Under the pieces are notes generated by a model that had not been told where the DNA came from, searched no databases, and worked only from the letters and a program-made list of their open reading frames with translations. 64,000 nt of DNA, taken from the NCBI GenBank assembly GCA_044868005.1, contig JBIOVX010000237.1, positions 5,782 to 69,781 of the forward strand, given 5' to 3'. The stretch is from DATARR01 sp044868005 (GTDB lineage Bacteria; Acidobacteriota; Thermoanaerobaculia; Multivoradales; UBA5704). Of the stretch, positions 6,953 through 17,000 are shown in pieces. Positions within the stretch are counted from its first letter, which is position 1. Each line of letters opens with the position of its first letter. The position numbers and the translations under genes were made by a program.

Positions 6953-9592
6953 TTATCGGGCGCCTTCCGGCTGGCGCTCAATATCGACCAGGATAGTGTC
7001 TAGATCGACGTGATCCGTCGGGCTTTGCCTAAAACGTAGCTCCCAGGTGGCATCATGCTCGCGTTCGTGCTTTAGGACATCGCGCAACTCCTCGGGAAGG
7101 TTTTCGGCGCGTACCTCTCCATAGCGGATGTTTCGAAACGCTCCCGCGAGCTGTCGAATTTTACGATTCGAAGTGTCATCCTTCAGGCAGAAGAAAGCCT
7201 TCAGGACCTGCGCTGAGACCTTCTTGACGTCAGGATGCTGAAGCTGCAATTGCAAGGCGCCCTGGTAGACCATTGAGCGCCGCTGAGCATCACCGCCGCC
7301 CTCATTAAGGTGTACCGCGTCAAGACTCAGGCGGGATTTGAAGTCCGGTTCCTTGGAATCGAGTAGTTTCTGCATTTCCTCGGGAGTGCCGGTAGACCGC
7401 AATTCGGTCGTCCCGGCGAATAGCCAGATGCAAGGGTCAAGCTTGAAGAGGTGACCTCCCCGCAGATACGAGCCGTCCTCCAGCACCGTCAGAAAAAGGT
7501 CGTAGACCGGCAAGCCTTCGACATGGGAGTTAATCTCGTCAAAAAAGACGACATGAGTTCGGTTGCGCTCTTGAGCCTGCGCGCTGGCAAGAGCGTCGAA
7601 CCAGGAATTAATATTTTGCCGGCTAACGAGTTGGGTAATGTTGAAAAAAAGATGAGGCATGCCAAGAGCTGCCGCGAGCTTCGACACCAGGAAGGACTTG
7701 CCCGACCCAGGGAGGGCGATCAGCATGGCGCTGAAGGAATTCGCGCTGGGCTGGTGAAGGTAATCCTTTAGCGCCGAGAGCAGACGTGCTATCTCGCGGC
7801 GCCGCGAGTCGATAACCTCGATGTACCCGTCTAACTCGTCCATGGCCCGCCACAGCTCAAGGCTATAGCGCCGCGAGCTTGCATCTCTGGCTATGATGCC
7901 AGTCGCCTGTCGCGACGTCTCCCAAAAGTCGCGCTCCTGGGTCCAGCTCAGCGGAAGTACCTGAATGCTGGGACGGGTTCGCGATGGGAGCACGGTCGCA
8001 GTGGCCGTCCTTCGGTAGCTCCCGAAGGAAGTGTCATAGGGGAACTCCCTGTTCTCAAGGCTTCCCGGCTCTTCACCGAAGGTCTTAAGCGTTTGAATGT
8101 TGCCCTGCACGACGTCATAGGCTGCCTTTAGGGCGATCTCGAGCATCTCGGTTCTCCCCGGAGCATCGCCAACGGCAGCGCCCTTGATCGCATCGCTAAC
8201 CCCAGCATCCGAAAGGATGATCTGGGAGACAAGCGCGGAGAAGAACATGCTGGCCCGCCCTGAGAGTTCCTCGCTCACTTCGTCCAAGATGGTCTTGGGC
8301 TGGTAGTAGCCAGTCCGTTCCTCTCCATTACCTTCGACGGCGAGGAGGCTTAAACCCTTGGGCATGGCGACGACTAGTCGGGGTTGTCTCTCAAGCCCGG
8401 GATACCGATCTGAATGTGCGTCCCCGAGGAAGTCTTCGAGTCGGTCCAAGCTTTCCGCGGTGGGCTGCTCCTCACCGACGAACCACTTGTATATAGGGTG
8501 GTCGCTATCTTGGGCGCCTGGAGCAATCCCCTCGCGCTCCATTTGGGCGATGGCCATGGGCGGGAGGAAGAGCAGGCGCAGCATCCCGTACATCTCTTTT
8601 TTTGCCAGTGTATCTAGATAGGTCGGATGGAACTGCTTGCTTGAGATGAACCACTGAGTCTCCCTGTTTATGAGGCCCACTGTATGCAACGCTTCGAGCA
8701 GAGTAAGTGTGGTTGTGCCCTTGCCGAGATCCTTGACCACGACATAGCGGAAGGGTTTTTGGCTCCCAGTGGAGTCATTCGTCGCAGGAGGGGCATGGAG
8801 TAGGTCCTCGGCGACCGTCGTGAGCGACTCTCGGATGCTCGGGAAGTGCTCTAAGCCGCCTTCGTAATCGAGGCGTAGCTTCAAGGCCTCGACATCGCGT
8901 AGGAGATGCTGCTGCCAAGTAGCGAAGGCGAGCCGTTCCGGATCGAACGGGATCTCAGGGATCTGACGCAATAGCTCTTCGAGCCTCGTTAATTCGTAGT
9001 CGCGCCCTCCCTGGACTGGTTGGTAACGAAGCTCGAAGTCCACCCGGCGGTCGAGGACCAGCCCGCCCGGCGTCTCAGCCTGCAGGTTGTAGAGTCGATA
9101 GACGCGTGTGGTACCAACCTCCTTCCAGGGGCTGCTGGCCGCTGCCTCGGAATAGGCAGGGGCCAGGTTCTTCAGATACAAGCCATCGAGCTGTTGATAG
9201 TGAATGTGTTGAGGCTTTACACGTCTAAGAGTGAAAGGGTTGATTCCGTCTAAGTAGCGCGGATGGAACATTTTGTAGAGTTTGGGCTCGTCATCCTCGG
9301 ACCAAATACCGATCCCAAGAATCGAGAATGGAGGTGCGTTGACTCGCTCCTGAGGTGGGATCCAGATCTCTCCTCCGGACTCAGTGGGCTCCCGGAAACG
9401 ATTCATCCAATAGAGAAAGCGCGCCACCCGTCCGGCGCCGCAGAAGGTCATGACGCGAGAATTGACGTTACCCAAGGCTCGCAGGTGTGCCTTGCCCTCC
9501 ATCGTGCTGAAGCTTGATCTATGCTTGGCTAGCACCCAGTTCTCGTCCACGACCCAGTCGCCGAGCACGAGGATCTCAATCGGTTTGGACAT
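6953..9592 (-). CDS. AAA+ ATPase with sugar-kinase-like N-terminal half (accessory island)
   Basis: 879-residue two-part protein. The N-terminal half opens 'ILVLGDWVVDENW', like the first strand of PfkB/ribokinase-family kinases, and later has 'VVVKDLGKG'; where PfkB enzymes carry the catalytic GAGD it reads 'SGRASMFFSAL', so kinase activity is doubtful. The C-terminal third is an AAA+ module: Walker A 'LPGSGKS' at about residue 626, Walker B 'VVFFDEIN' at about 684, sensor-1 'LFAGTTE' at about 729 and a candidate arginine finger in 'KSRLSLD' at about 755. The ATG at 9592 is chosen over one 48 bases upstream because AAGGAG sits six bases before it. Codon use is less GC-rich than its neighbours. 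No helix-turn-helix is seen. Confidence 0.8.
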   Translation of the reverse strand: MSKPIEILVLGDWVVDENWVLAKHRSSFSTMEGKAHLRALGNVNSRVMTFCGAGRVARFLYWMNRFREPTESGGEIWIPPQERVNAPPFSILGIGIWSEDDEPKLYKMFHPRYLDGINPFTLRRVKPQHIHYQQLDGLYLKNLAPAYSEAAASSPWKEVGTTRVYRLYNLQAETPGGLVLDRRVDFELRYQPVQGGRDYELTRLEELLRQIPEIPFDPERLAFATWQQHLLRDVEALKLRLDYEGGLEHFPSIRESLTTVAEDLLHAPPATNDSTGSQKPFRYVVVKDLGKGTTTLTLLEALHTVGLINRETQWFISSKQFHPTYLDTLAKKEMYGMLRLLFLPPMAIAQMEREGIAPGAQDSDHPIYKWFVGEEQPTAESLDRLEDFLGDAHSDRYPGLERQPRLVVAMPKGLSLLAVEGNGEERTGYYQPKTILDEVSEELSGRASMFFSALVSQIILSDAGVSDAIKGAAVGDAPGRTEMLEIALKAAYDVVQGNIQTLKTFGEEPGSLENREFPYDTSFGSYRRTATATVLPSRTRPSIQVLPLSWTQERDFWETSRQATGIIARDASSRRYSLELWRAMDELDGYIEVIDSRRREIARLLSALKDYLHQPSANSFSAMLIALPGSGKSFLVSKLAAALGMPHLFFNITQLVSRQNINSWFDALASAQAQERNRTHVVFFDEINSHVEGLPVYDLFLTVLEDGSYLRGGHLFKLDPCIWLFAGTTELRSTGTPEEMQKLLDSKEPDFKSRLSLDAVHLNEGGGDAQRRSMVYQGALQLQLQHPDVKKVSAQVLKAFFCLKDDTSNRKIRQLAGAFRNIRYGEVRAENLPEELRDVLKHEREHDATWELRFRQSPTDHVDLDTILVDIERQPEGAR

Positions 9593-9877
9593 GATGGACT
9601 CCTTGGGAAAGGCGGATGTCGTGGCGGAGACTGCCACCATACGACTTAGAGTAGCCTCGGGTCACTTGTGCCACCCCTACCTTTCGACAATCTTTGAAAT
9701 ATCGACGATATTATAGCGGAGATTGGAAGCCGCAGTCTGGGGCACAAACAGGGGAACCTGAGGTCCTCTCCCGTACTCGCGGCTCTGCCGAAACACCCGG
9801 CGAGTCCATGACTTGCTCCTGTACAGGATTGCCTACTGGCCTGCGCTGGTATCATCTCCCGAAGGACATGCCACCTC
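9593..9877. promoter_or_regulatory. Divergent intergenic region, island boundary
   Basis: 285 bases between the start of the AAA+ gene and the start of the FHA-cyclase gene, so promoters for both must lie here. The part around 9690-9720 is AT-rich ('CGATATTATAG'), fitting a promoter for the island gene. Composition returns to high GC towards 9840, so the island edge lies here. No clear -35/-10 pair, repeat or attachment site was recognised. Confidence 0.4.
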
Positions 9878-11482
9878 ATGCTGCGGTTGCGCTTCGTCGT
9901 CAATGGTGAGGATCGCGTCGTTTCGCTGACGGGCAGCGGCCGGGTCCGGCTCGGCCGCGGCAGCGACAACGACGTGGTGCTCCCCGACTCCTCCGTCTCC
10001 CGCTATCACGCCGAGATCCTCCGCGAGCCCGACGGCTGGTCGGTCCACGACCTCAAGAGCACCAACGGCGTCCAGGTCAACGGCGTGCCGGTGGAGAAAG
10101 CGCCGCTGCGCCCCGGCGACCTGCTGGGCGTCGGCTCGTTCCAGGTCCGCGTCGATGCGGACGAGCCGGTCTCCGTGCGGCCGCCGAAGCCGGCGGCGCC
10201 GGAGAAGGAGGAGGGCTTCGGCAACGCCACGATCATCCGGCCGCTCTCCGCCTTCGCGGCGGACTACGGCCTCGCCGGCGAGGCGGCGCGGCCCTCTCCG
10301 GAGGCCGGGGACGAGGAGTACGTCCGCCGCATGTTCGGCTTCCTCACCCGCCTGGCGCGCATGCTCACCCTCGCCGAGTCGGTGGACGACGTGCTGTCGC
10401 GCGTGCTCGACATGGCCTTCGAGGCCTTCCCGGTGGACCGCGGCTTCATCCTGCTCTCGGACGACTCGGGCGAGCTGGTCTGCGAGCTGGCGCGCGTCAA
10501 GAGCCGCGTGCAGTTCCGCCCCGCCGGCGAGGTGCCGGTCTCCCGCACCATGCTGCAGGCGGTGATGCGCGAGCGCGTGGCGCTCGTCACCTTCGACGCC
10601 CAGGCGGACCAGCGCCTCTCCGGCGGCGAGTCCATCCGCATGCACAAGATCCGCTCGGCGATGTGCGCTCCGCTGTGGTCGGGCGAGCGCATCATGGGCG
10701 TCATCCAGGTGGATTCACCGTTCCAGGTGGGAGCGTTCGGCGAGCGCGATCTCGACGTGCTCACGACGCTCGCCAACTATGTCGCGGTGGCCGTCGAGCG
10801 CATCCGCTACGCGCGCACGGCCGAGCGCGAAAGACTGGCGCGCACGCGGCTCGAGCGCTACCACTCGCCGGGCGTCATCGAAGAGGTGATGCGCCGCGGC
10901 GACGAAGGCGTGCAGAGCCTGCAGAGCGCCGAGGCCACGGTGCTCTTCGCCGACCTCGTGGGCTTCACCGCCTTCGCCGAGAACGCGCCGCCCGAGAGCG
11001 TTGCCGAATCGCTCGACGCCTTCCTGGACCTCTCGGTGGAAGCCATCTTCCGCGCCGGCGGCACCCTCGACAAGTTCATCGGCGACTGCGTCATGGCCTT
11101 CTTCGGCGCTCCCGTGGCGCAGCCGGACCACGCGCTGCGGGCCGTGCGCGCCGCGATCGAGATCCAGCAGGGGCTCGCCGCCTGGAACGCCCGCCGGACC
11201 GCCGAGGGCCTGCCCGGCTTCAAGGTCCGCATCGGCGTCAACAGCGGTCCGGTGGTGGTGGGGGACATCGGCAGCTCCCGCCGGGTGGACTACACCGTGC
11301 TCGGCAACACCGTCAACGTGGCGGCGCGCCTGGAAGCCCTCGTCGCCCAGCCGGACGACGTCGTGCTCGGTCCCGAGACCCACCGCCTGCTCAACGGCAC
11401 GATTCAAACCGAGGCGCTCGGCGAGCTGCAACTGAAGGGACTGCAGCAGAGGATCCGGGCGTATAGGGTGGCGCGGACGTGA
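9878..11482 (+). CDS. FHA-GAF-class III adenylate cyclase
   Basis: Cytoplasmic cyclase of 534 residues. The FHA domain (about 1-95) has the phosphothreonine-binding pattern 'GRGSDN', 'SVSRYHAEI' and 'STNGVQVNG'. A GAF domain follows (about 150-310). The cyclase domain (about 345-534) looks fully competent: metal Asp in 'LFADLVGFT' and 'GDCVMAFFG', adenine-selecting Lys in 'DKFIGD' and Thr in 'YTVLG', transition-state Asn in 'GNTVN' and Arg in 'AARLE'. It is expected to make cAMP from ATP. The FHA module suggests control by a Ser/Thr kinase, for which the kinase at 2252-4870 is a candidate. A GAAGGA lies about 11 bases before the ATG. Its stop abuts the stop of the next, convergent gene. Confidence 0.92.
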   Translation: MLRLRFVVNGEDRVVSLTGSGRVRLGRGSDNDVVLPDSSVSRYHAEILREPDGWSVHDLKSTNGVQVNGVPVEKAPLRPGDLLGVGSFQVRVDADEPVSVRPPKPAAPEKEEGFGNATIIRPLSAFAADYGLAGEAARPSPEAGDEEYVRRMFGFLTRLARMLTLAESVDDVLSRVLDMAFEAFPVDRGFILLSDDSGELVCELARVKSRVQFRPAGEVPVSRTMLQAVMRERVALVTFDAQADQRLSGGESIRMHKIRSAMCAPLWSGERIMGVIQVDSPFQVGAFGERDLDVLTTLANYVAVAVERIRYARTAERERLARTRLERYHSPGVIEEVMRRGDEGVQSLQSAEATVLFADLVGFTAFAENAPPESVAESLDAFLDLSVEAIFRAGGTLDKFIGDCVMAFFGAPVAQPDHALRAVRAAIEIQQGLAAWNARRTAEGLPGFKVRIGVNSGPVVVGDIGSSRRVDYTVLGNTVNVAARLEALVAQPDDVVLGPETHRLLNGTIQTEALGELQLKGLQQRIRAYRVART

Positions 11483-12859
11483 TTATTGAAAATATCCGAA
11501 CACGTCGACGGCGACGTGAACCGGTGAGCTCGCCGCGTTCAGGATCCCGAGCGCTCCGGAGCCGGAGGAGGCCAGCATGATCAACGCGTTGTTCGCCCGC
11601 GTCAGGCCCGCCTTGAAGTTGAGGGTGCTGGTCGAGGACGGGCTCGCGTTGCCGGGGAAGAGCTGCAGGTAGCCGCCGACGGGCGGATCGATGACCGTGA
11701 GGTTGACCGCCAGAGCTTTCGCCGTGCCGGGAATCCCGCACTGGCCCGCGGCGACGAAGATCCGCTGACCCGGGAGGACGGCCGGACCGCCGTAGGCCCC
11801 CGGTGCGTTGCGGGTATCGACCAGCCGGCACGGAGTCAGCGTGTAGTAGTCGAGCGGACCGACGCTGGTGGCAGGCGTCGGCTTCCAACCGAGCTGGATC
11901 ACCTCGAAGTCGCTGGCCTTGAGGCTGGCGAAGGCGGGGTTCAGCTCGTCGTTGTTCCAGCGCGTGTCGTAGGCGCCGGTGACGTACATGTCGGTGCCGT
12001 TGTCGGCGATGATGAGCCCGTAGGTCTTCATGGCCTGGAAGATCTTCTGGATATAAGCCGGATAGCCCGCGAGGCTCTTGCTGCCTTTCAGCCGGAGCCG
12101 CGCGCCCAGAGGCGCCGCGTTCGCGTTGGACGAGGTGCTGGCGTCGTGGGAGGCGGGCCAGACGTAGCCGTTCACCGGGAACACGGTCATGCGGAACGCA
12201 TGGCGGATCGGGTCCGGACCGAAGGCCTCCTCGTAGCGAATCAGGCCGGGAAGGATGGCGAGGCCGGCGGCGTCGGCGCTGGTCCAGGTCTCCGGCCGGC
12301 GCTCCAGCGAGTCGAGCTTGAAGATGGCTCCCGAGTCCGCCTCCCAGCGCTGGAGGGGGCTGTTCCAGACGGCGCGGTACAGCTCGTAGAGGATGCGGTT
12401 GTCGCGGTCGACGATCAGCATATGGCGGTCGCCGCCCTGGTCGTCGTTTCCCGCGTAGCCGCCCTCGATCCACTTGGTCCCGGTCCGAGCTTCGATGGGA
12501 ATCGGGTAGCCAATCGGCCGGCCCGCTACGCCGTCGTCGCTCTGATTCCCATACGCCGTCCAGGTGATCGGCTCCAGAGGCTGGGTGCCCGGCACCGTCG
12601 TGTAGACCATGCCGTAGATCTCGGGCGGGTCCTCGGCATCGCCGCCGAAGTCCGGGTGGAGCCCGACGTTGGCGCCGATGAAGTTGATGAAATTCGTGCT
12701 GTTGGCATCGACGGGCGCTGCGCTGACGTCGAGGTTCCACCAGTGGTCGGGAGGGTGGATCGGCGGCGGTGGAGGCAGGGCACCGCCGCGCACGATCTGG
12801 CCGCAGACGGAGGCCGGCACGAGAGCTCCGAGGACCGCCACGGCCAGCCACCGCTGCAT
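11483..12859 (-). CDS. Secreted protein with 'TPCRLVDTR' C-terminal surface domain
   Basis: 458 residues with a 20-residue signal peptide ending 'ASVCG'. The central part (about 30-330) is rich in Trp, Tyr and Asn and has 'DRHMLIVDRDNRILYELY'; it resembles a family of secreted uncharacterised proteins, function unknown. The last about 115 residues, from 'LTPCRLVDTRNAPG' to 'VDVFGYFQ', form a beta domain seen as a C-terminal module on many secreted proteins of Acidobacteriota and Actinobacteria. AAGGAGGAGT lies directly before the ATG, a very strong ribosome site. Probably monocistronic. Binding to a surface polymer is a guess. Confidence 0.75.
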   Translation of the reverse strand: MQRWLAVAVLGALVPASVCGQIVRGGALPPPPPIHPPDHWWNLDVSAAPVDANSTNFINFIGANVGLHPDFGGDAEDPPEIYGMVYTTVPGTQPLEPITWTAYGNQSDDGVAGRPIGYPIPIEARTGTKWIEGGYAGNDDQGGDRHMLIVDRDNRILYELYRAVWNSPLQRWEADSGAIFKLDSLERRPETWTSADAAGLAILPGLIRYEEAFGPDPIRHAFRMTVFPVNGYVWPASHDASTSSNANAAPLGARLRLKGSKSLAGYPAYIQKIFQAMKTYGLIIADNGTDMYVTGAYDTRWNNDELNPAFASLKASDFEVIQLGWKPTPATSVGPLDYYTLTPCRLVDTRNAPGAYGGPAVLPGQRIFVAAGQCGIPGTAKALAVNLTVIDPPVGGYLQLFPGNASPSSTSTLNFKAGLTRANNALIMLASSGSGALGILNAASSPVHVAVDVFGYFQ

Positions 12860-13096
12860 CGACTCCTCCTTTGATAGTCAAACTTCGATGAGCGGATAAG
12901 GTACCGCTGGCGGGCGGTGGATGCAAGGCCTCAACCGCCCGAGGCGATAAGAGAGCATGCTGCCAAGATGAGATGTGGTTGACGGCCCGGATCTTGCAAC
13001 CTTTTTGAATCGGTTATCGCTAGCCCCGAAAATCTTTTGCCTATACTGGGTTGACTGATCGGGGTTTGCTCGAGTGACCGACTAGGAGTTTCCATC
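12860..13096. promoter_or_regulatory. Divergent promoter region
   Basis: 237 bases between the secreted protein and the PRC-barrel gene, which diverge. TATACT at 13042-13047 is a good -10 candidate for the PRC-barrel gene, but no matching -35 is obvious, so an alternative sigma factor or activator is possible. AGGAG lies upstream of the PRC-barrel ATG. Confidence 0.35.
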
Positions 13097-13471
13097 ATGT
13101 CCAACACCACCACCGTAGAGATCCACCCCAACGTCCTATCGACCGCCGCCGTCATCGGCGACAGCGTCGTCAACCGTATGGGGGAGAAATTCGGCAAGAT
13201 CGAGGAGCTCATGCTCGACTTGGAGAAGGGGCGCGTCGCCTATGCCGTCCTCTCCTTCCGCGGCGTCCCGGAGATGAGCGAGAAGCTGTTCGCTATTCCG
13301 TTTGAGGCCCTGAAGCTCGACGCCAGCCGTGAGCACTTCACGCTCGACGTCGACCAGAACAAGCTGAAGAACGCCCCCGGCTTCGACAAGAATCACCCCC
13401 CGCAGGCTTCGGACCGCACCTGGGGCGCCGAGGTCTACAAGTTCTACGGTATCAAGCCCTACTGGCAGTAA
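13097..13471 (+). CDS. PRC-barrel domain protein
   Basis: 124-residue cytoplasmic protein with a single PRC-barrel fold. 'IGDSVVNRMGEKFGKIEEL' is the typical first strand pair, and 'FAIPFEALKLD' and 'FTLDVDQNKLKNAP' are the closing strands of the stress-associated group. Similar small PRC-barrel proteins are often induced by stress or starvation, but the role here is not shown. TAGGAG precedes the ATG. A strong hairpin terminator follows 26 bases after the stop, so it is probably a single-gene unit. Confidence 0.88.
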   Translation: MSNTTTVEIHPNVLSTAAVIGDSVVNRMGEKFGKIEELMLDLEKGRVAYAVLSFRGVPEMSEKLFAIPFEALKLDASREHFTLDVDQNKLKNAPGFDKNHPPQASDRTWGAEVYKFYGIKPYWQ

Positions 13472-13497
13472 GATCGGGGCAGTATCGAGCAGGACGG

Positions 13498-13527
13498 AGG
13501 GCGGCCGTACGGCCGCCCTCTTTGTTT
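13498..13527 (+). terminator. Rho-independent terminator
   Basis: Perfect hairpin AGGGCGGCCG-TA-CGGCCGCCCT followed by CTTTGTTTT. It ends the PRC-barrel transcript and also lies at the 3' side of the convergent 13564-14082 gene. Confidence 0.85.
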
Positions 13528-13563
13528 TGGGCGAGGCCGCGGCGACCGGACGATCGGGACAAA

Positions 13564-14082
13564 TTACATGTAGGAAATGCCGATCTTGTCCCGCCTGGCG
13601 TTATCCCGTCCCTTTGCGGCCACTCCTTTACCTGCTCTCCCCTGGGGCAGCAGAGCCCAAGGGCCCAAGGCATCCAATGCCTCTTGCTCGCTCAACCTTC
13701 TCGCCTGCTCCATAACTCCCGACGGTACCCACTTGGGAAATGGGACTTCCCGGGTAGCATGTCGACCGGAAGCCGTGTGCTCTTCATGCACCTGCGCTAT
13801 CTGAACGGCCGGAAATCGCTCCGCCAGGCGCACTAAGGCCGGCCATAACCGCCGGTGTACGAAAGTGATTTTTCCATTCACGAGACGGCAAACGAGCACA
13901 TCGTCAGAATCCGTTACTGCCTGAAAGACAGCGAAGATTTGATGGCTTTTGGGATGAGACCACCAGCTTCCTTTGATGGGCTCGCCGGCAATCGCCTCTG
14001 CAAGTCGGAGAACAGGACCTTTAGCGGACGCAAGGACTACACCATGCTTTTGAACAAAGGCGATCGCTTCGTCGGCGGTCAT
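13564..14082 (-). CDS. Uncharacterised protein of the 'GSWW-HP' family
   Basis: 172 residues, no signal peptide or membrane segment. The first 120 residues match a family known only as hypothetical. Conserved-looking landmarks are 'AKGPVLRLAEAIAGEPIKG' followed by 'SWWSHPKSHQIF', then 'VLVCRLVNGKITFVHRRLWP' and 'EEHTASGRH'. The fixed Trp, His and Arg positions could suggest a nucleic-acid or nucleotide role, but this is unsupported. The last about 30 residues are basic and probably unstructured. GC is a little lower than the flanks. The gene is followed by the giant CheB-CheR gene on the same strand 13 bases away, but upstream of it in transcription, so the two may share a transcript. Confidence 0.65.
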   Translation of the reverse strand: MTADEAIAFVQKHGVVLASAKGPVLRLAEAIAGEPIKGSWWSHPKSHQIFAVFQAVTDSDDVLVCRLVNGKITFVHRRLWPALVRLAERFPAVQIAQVHEEHTASGRHATREVPFPKWVPSGVMEQARRLSEQEALDALGPWALLPQGRAGKGVAAKGRDNARRDKIGISYM

Positions 14083-14095
14083 GGTCCGGTCATGG

Positions 14096-17000
14096 TCAAT
14101 GCTTGCTTGACCGGGCGAGCAGCGCGTAGATGACCGGAAGGTCGACCGGCTTGGTCAGGTGATGGTCGAATCCTGCCTCCCGCGAGAGGCGCTGGTCCTC
14201 CTCCTGTCCATAGCCGGTCACGGCCACGAGCAGGGCCCTTGCGGTCCGGCGCCGTTGGCGCAGCCGGCTGGCGACCTGGTAACCATCCAACCCGGGCAAA
14301 CCGATGTCGAGCAGGACGACCTCGGGATGGAACGAGCCGGCCTTTTCCAGCGCCGCCGGTCCATCGTGAGCGGTCTCTACCTCGTGCCCTTTCAAGCGCA
14401 GGAGGAGGGCGAGGCTCTCGGCCGAATCCACGTTGTCGTCCACCACCAGGACGCGGCGCGGCGGGGCCGCGGCAGGGGAGAGCACCGGGCCTACGACGAT
14501 CCTGTCCCCTGCATGGCCGCGGCGCTCCGGTGCCGTGCTCGCAGGCGCCGAAACGGGCAGGCGCACGACGAGCTCGCTGCCGTGTCCCAGCCCCGCGCTA
14601 TGGGCTTCGACGCTGCCGCCGTGCAGCTCGACGAGGCGCTGCACCACCGTCAGGCCGATCCCCAACCCTCCCCGCGCCCGATCGGAGGAGCGGTCCGCCT
14701 GCACGAACAGGTCAAAGACGCGCGGCAGCGTTTCCGGAGCGATGCCGATGCCGTCGTCGCGCACTCGCACGACGACCTCGCCGGGGGGCTCGGGCCCGCC
14801 GGCCGCCAGCTCGGCCGTCACCCAGAGATGGCCGCCTCTGGGGGTGAACTTGGAGGCGTTGTTCAGGAGGTTGCCGAAGACCTGTTCCAGCCGGACGGGG
14901 TCCGCGTCGAGGTAGACCGGCTCGCGCGGCAGCGACATCGACAGCTCCTGGCCGCGGGCTTCGATGAGATGCCGGGTCAGCTCCACCGCCTGCTCGAGGA
15001 CGACCGCCAGCTCCAACCGCTCTCTGCGCAGGCTGATCTGGCCCCGGTTGATGCGGGACACCTCGAGCAGGTCTTCGATCAACCGCGTCATGTTCTGAAT
15101 CTGCCGGGTCATCATCTTCCGCGCCTGCTCGACCGCGGCGCCGTCGGCCCCCTCGGCCTGCAGCACGTGCGCGGCATTGAGCAGGGGCGCCAAGGGGTTG
15201 CGCAGCTCGTGGGCCAGCAGGGCCAGGAACTCGTTCTTGCCGCGGTCGGCCGCGGCCAGCTCCTCGACACGCTGGTGTAGAACCTTTTCCAGTTGCTTGA
15301 GCTTGTCCACGTCGACGAGCAGGATCACCACGCCCTCGATCTTGTCCTCCAGGGTCCGGTACGGCCGGACGCGCAGCGAATACCAGCGCCCCTGGCTGTC
15401 CTGGACCTCGCGTTCCCGGGGGCTCGCCGTGGCGATCACCTCCGCCAGGAAGGGCTCCAGATCGGGAACGCTGAGCTTGAGCTTGATGTCGCCGATCGGC
15501 CGGCCGACGTCGGTCGGGATCAGGCTGAAGATCTCTCCCGCCATCGGCGTGAAGCGCCGCACGCGCAGGTCCTGCCCGAGCATGATGATGGCCATCTCGA
15601 CGCTGCCGAGGAGGTTGATCAGATCGTTGCTGAGCTGATTCAGCTCCAGGTTGCGGTTCTGCAGCTCGTCGTTGACCGTGGCCAGCTCTTCGTTGCTCGA
15701 CTGGATCTCCTCCTTGGAGGTTTCCAGCTCTTCGTTGATGCTCTGCAGCTCCTCGTTGGCCGACTGCACCTCCTCATTGGCCGACTGCAGCTCTTCATTG
15801 GCGGCCTCCTGCTGCTCGATCACCGATTGCAGGTATTCGCCCGTGGCGGCCAGCTCCCGCGCCAAACGGGCGTTCTCCCGTTCGGCGGCCTCCTCCTCCG
15901 CGGCAGCCTTGGTCCGTGGTTTTGCGGCCTTGCCCCTGTCCCTCTTCCCTCGCGGCAGAGAAGCCGGTGCTGGAACGGGCTCTTCGAACAGGACCAGGAA
16001 GCCGCCTTCCCCTGCCGAGCTTCCCTTGACGGGAACCACCTCCAGGTCGACCTCCCGGGTGACGCCGTCGGCCTCGACCCGCACCCCCTCCTCGCGCACC
16101 GGGACGTTGTCCTTCCTGGCCTTGTTGATCGCGGCCCGCAGGGTGACGAGCAACCCTTCCCGCGTCATCCTGAGCAGGTTCAGGCTGGCCTTGCCCGGCG
16201 CCGGCGCCAGATAGGGCCCGGTGTCGCCGCGGAACTGCAGGATCTCCAGCTCGGCGTTGACCAGCACGCCGGGCGGGGCGTATCTTGCCATGAGGATGCG
16301 GTCGGCCTCTGTCCGCACGTCGGATCCGGCTGGCTGCAGGCGGCCCGGGCCGTGGCCGGGCTCTGCTCGGCCCTGATAGCGGCCGGCAGGCTGGCCGAGG
16401 ACCGTCCGGTGCGTGCCTGGCTTCTTGGCGTAGATCTTGTGCTTGGCGTCTGCGGCCTCGAACAGGGCGCGGTAGGAGCCGATCATCTCCGAGCTCCCCA
16501 GCAAGAGAAAGCCGGCCGGCTTCAAGGCATAGTGCAGGCGCTCCACGAGCCTCTGTTGCAGCGCCGGCTCCAGGTAGATGAGCAGGTTGCGGCAACTGAT
16601 GAGGTCGATCTGGGAGAAGGGCGGGTCGGTCAGCACGTTGTGCCGGGCGAACACGCACATGTCGCGGATCGGCTTGCTGATGCGGTAGCTGCCGTCCACC
16701 TCCGCGAAGAACCGCCGCAGGCGCTCCGGCGAGACGTCGTGCGTGATGTTCTGCGAGTACACGCCCGCGCGGGCCTTGTCGATGCACTCTACGTTCAGGT
16801 CGGTGGCGAAGACCTGGACCGGGAGCTGGCTGCCCCTGGCCGCGGCGAGCTCGGCGATGGCGATGGAGTAAGCCTCCTCGCCGGTCGAGCACCCCGGCAC
16901 CCAGACGCGCAGCGGCTCTTGTCCGGAGCGGTTCTTCAACAGCTTGGGCAAGACCTTCGCCTTGAGTGCTTCGAAGGTCTCCGGGTTGCGGAAAAACCTC

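Noticed and set aside
6752..7003. Possible 83-residue gene between the island genes
   Set aside because: No ribosome site, overlaps the end of the ATPase gene, no similarity recognised.
9641..9877. Possible attachment site or tRNA remnant at the island edge
   Set aside because: No tRNA-like fold and no direct repeat matching the other edge near 6066-6095 could be seen.
15640..15840. Repetitive DNA suspected to be a tandem repeat element
   Set aside because: Explained by the heptad coiled coil of the CheB-CheR protein (NEELQS repeats); coding, not an array.
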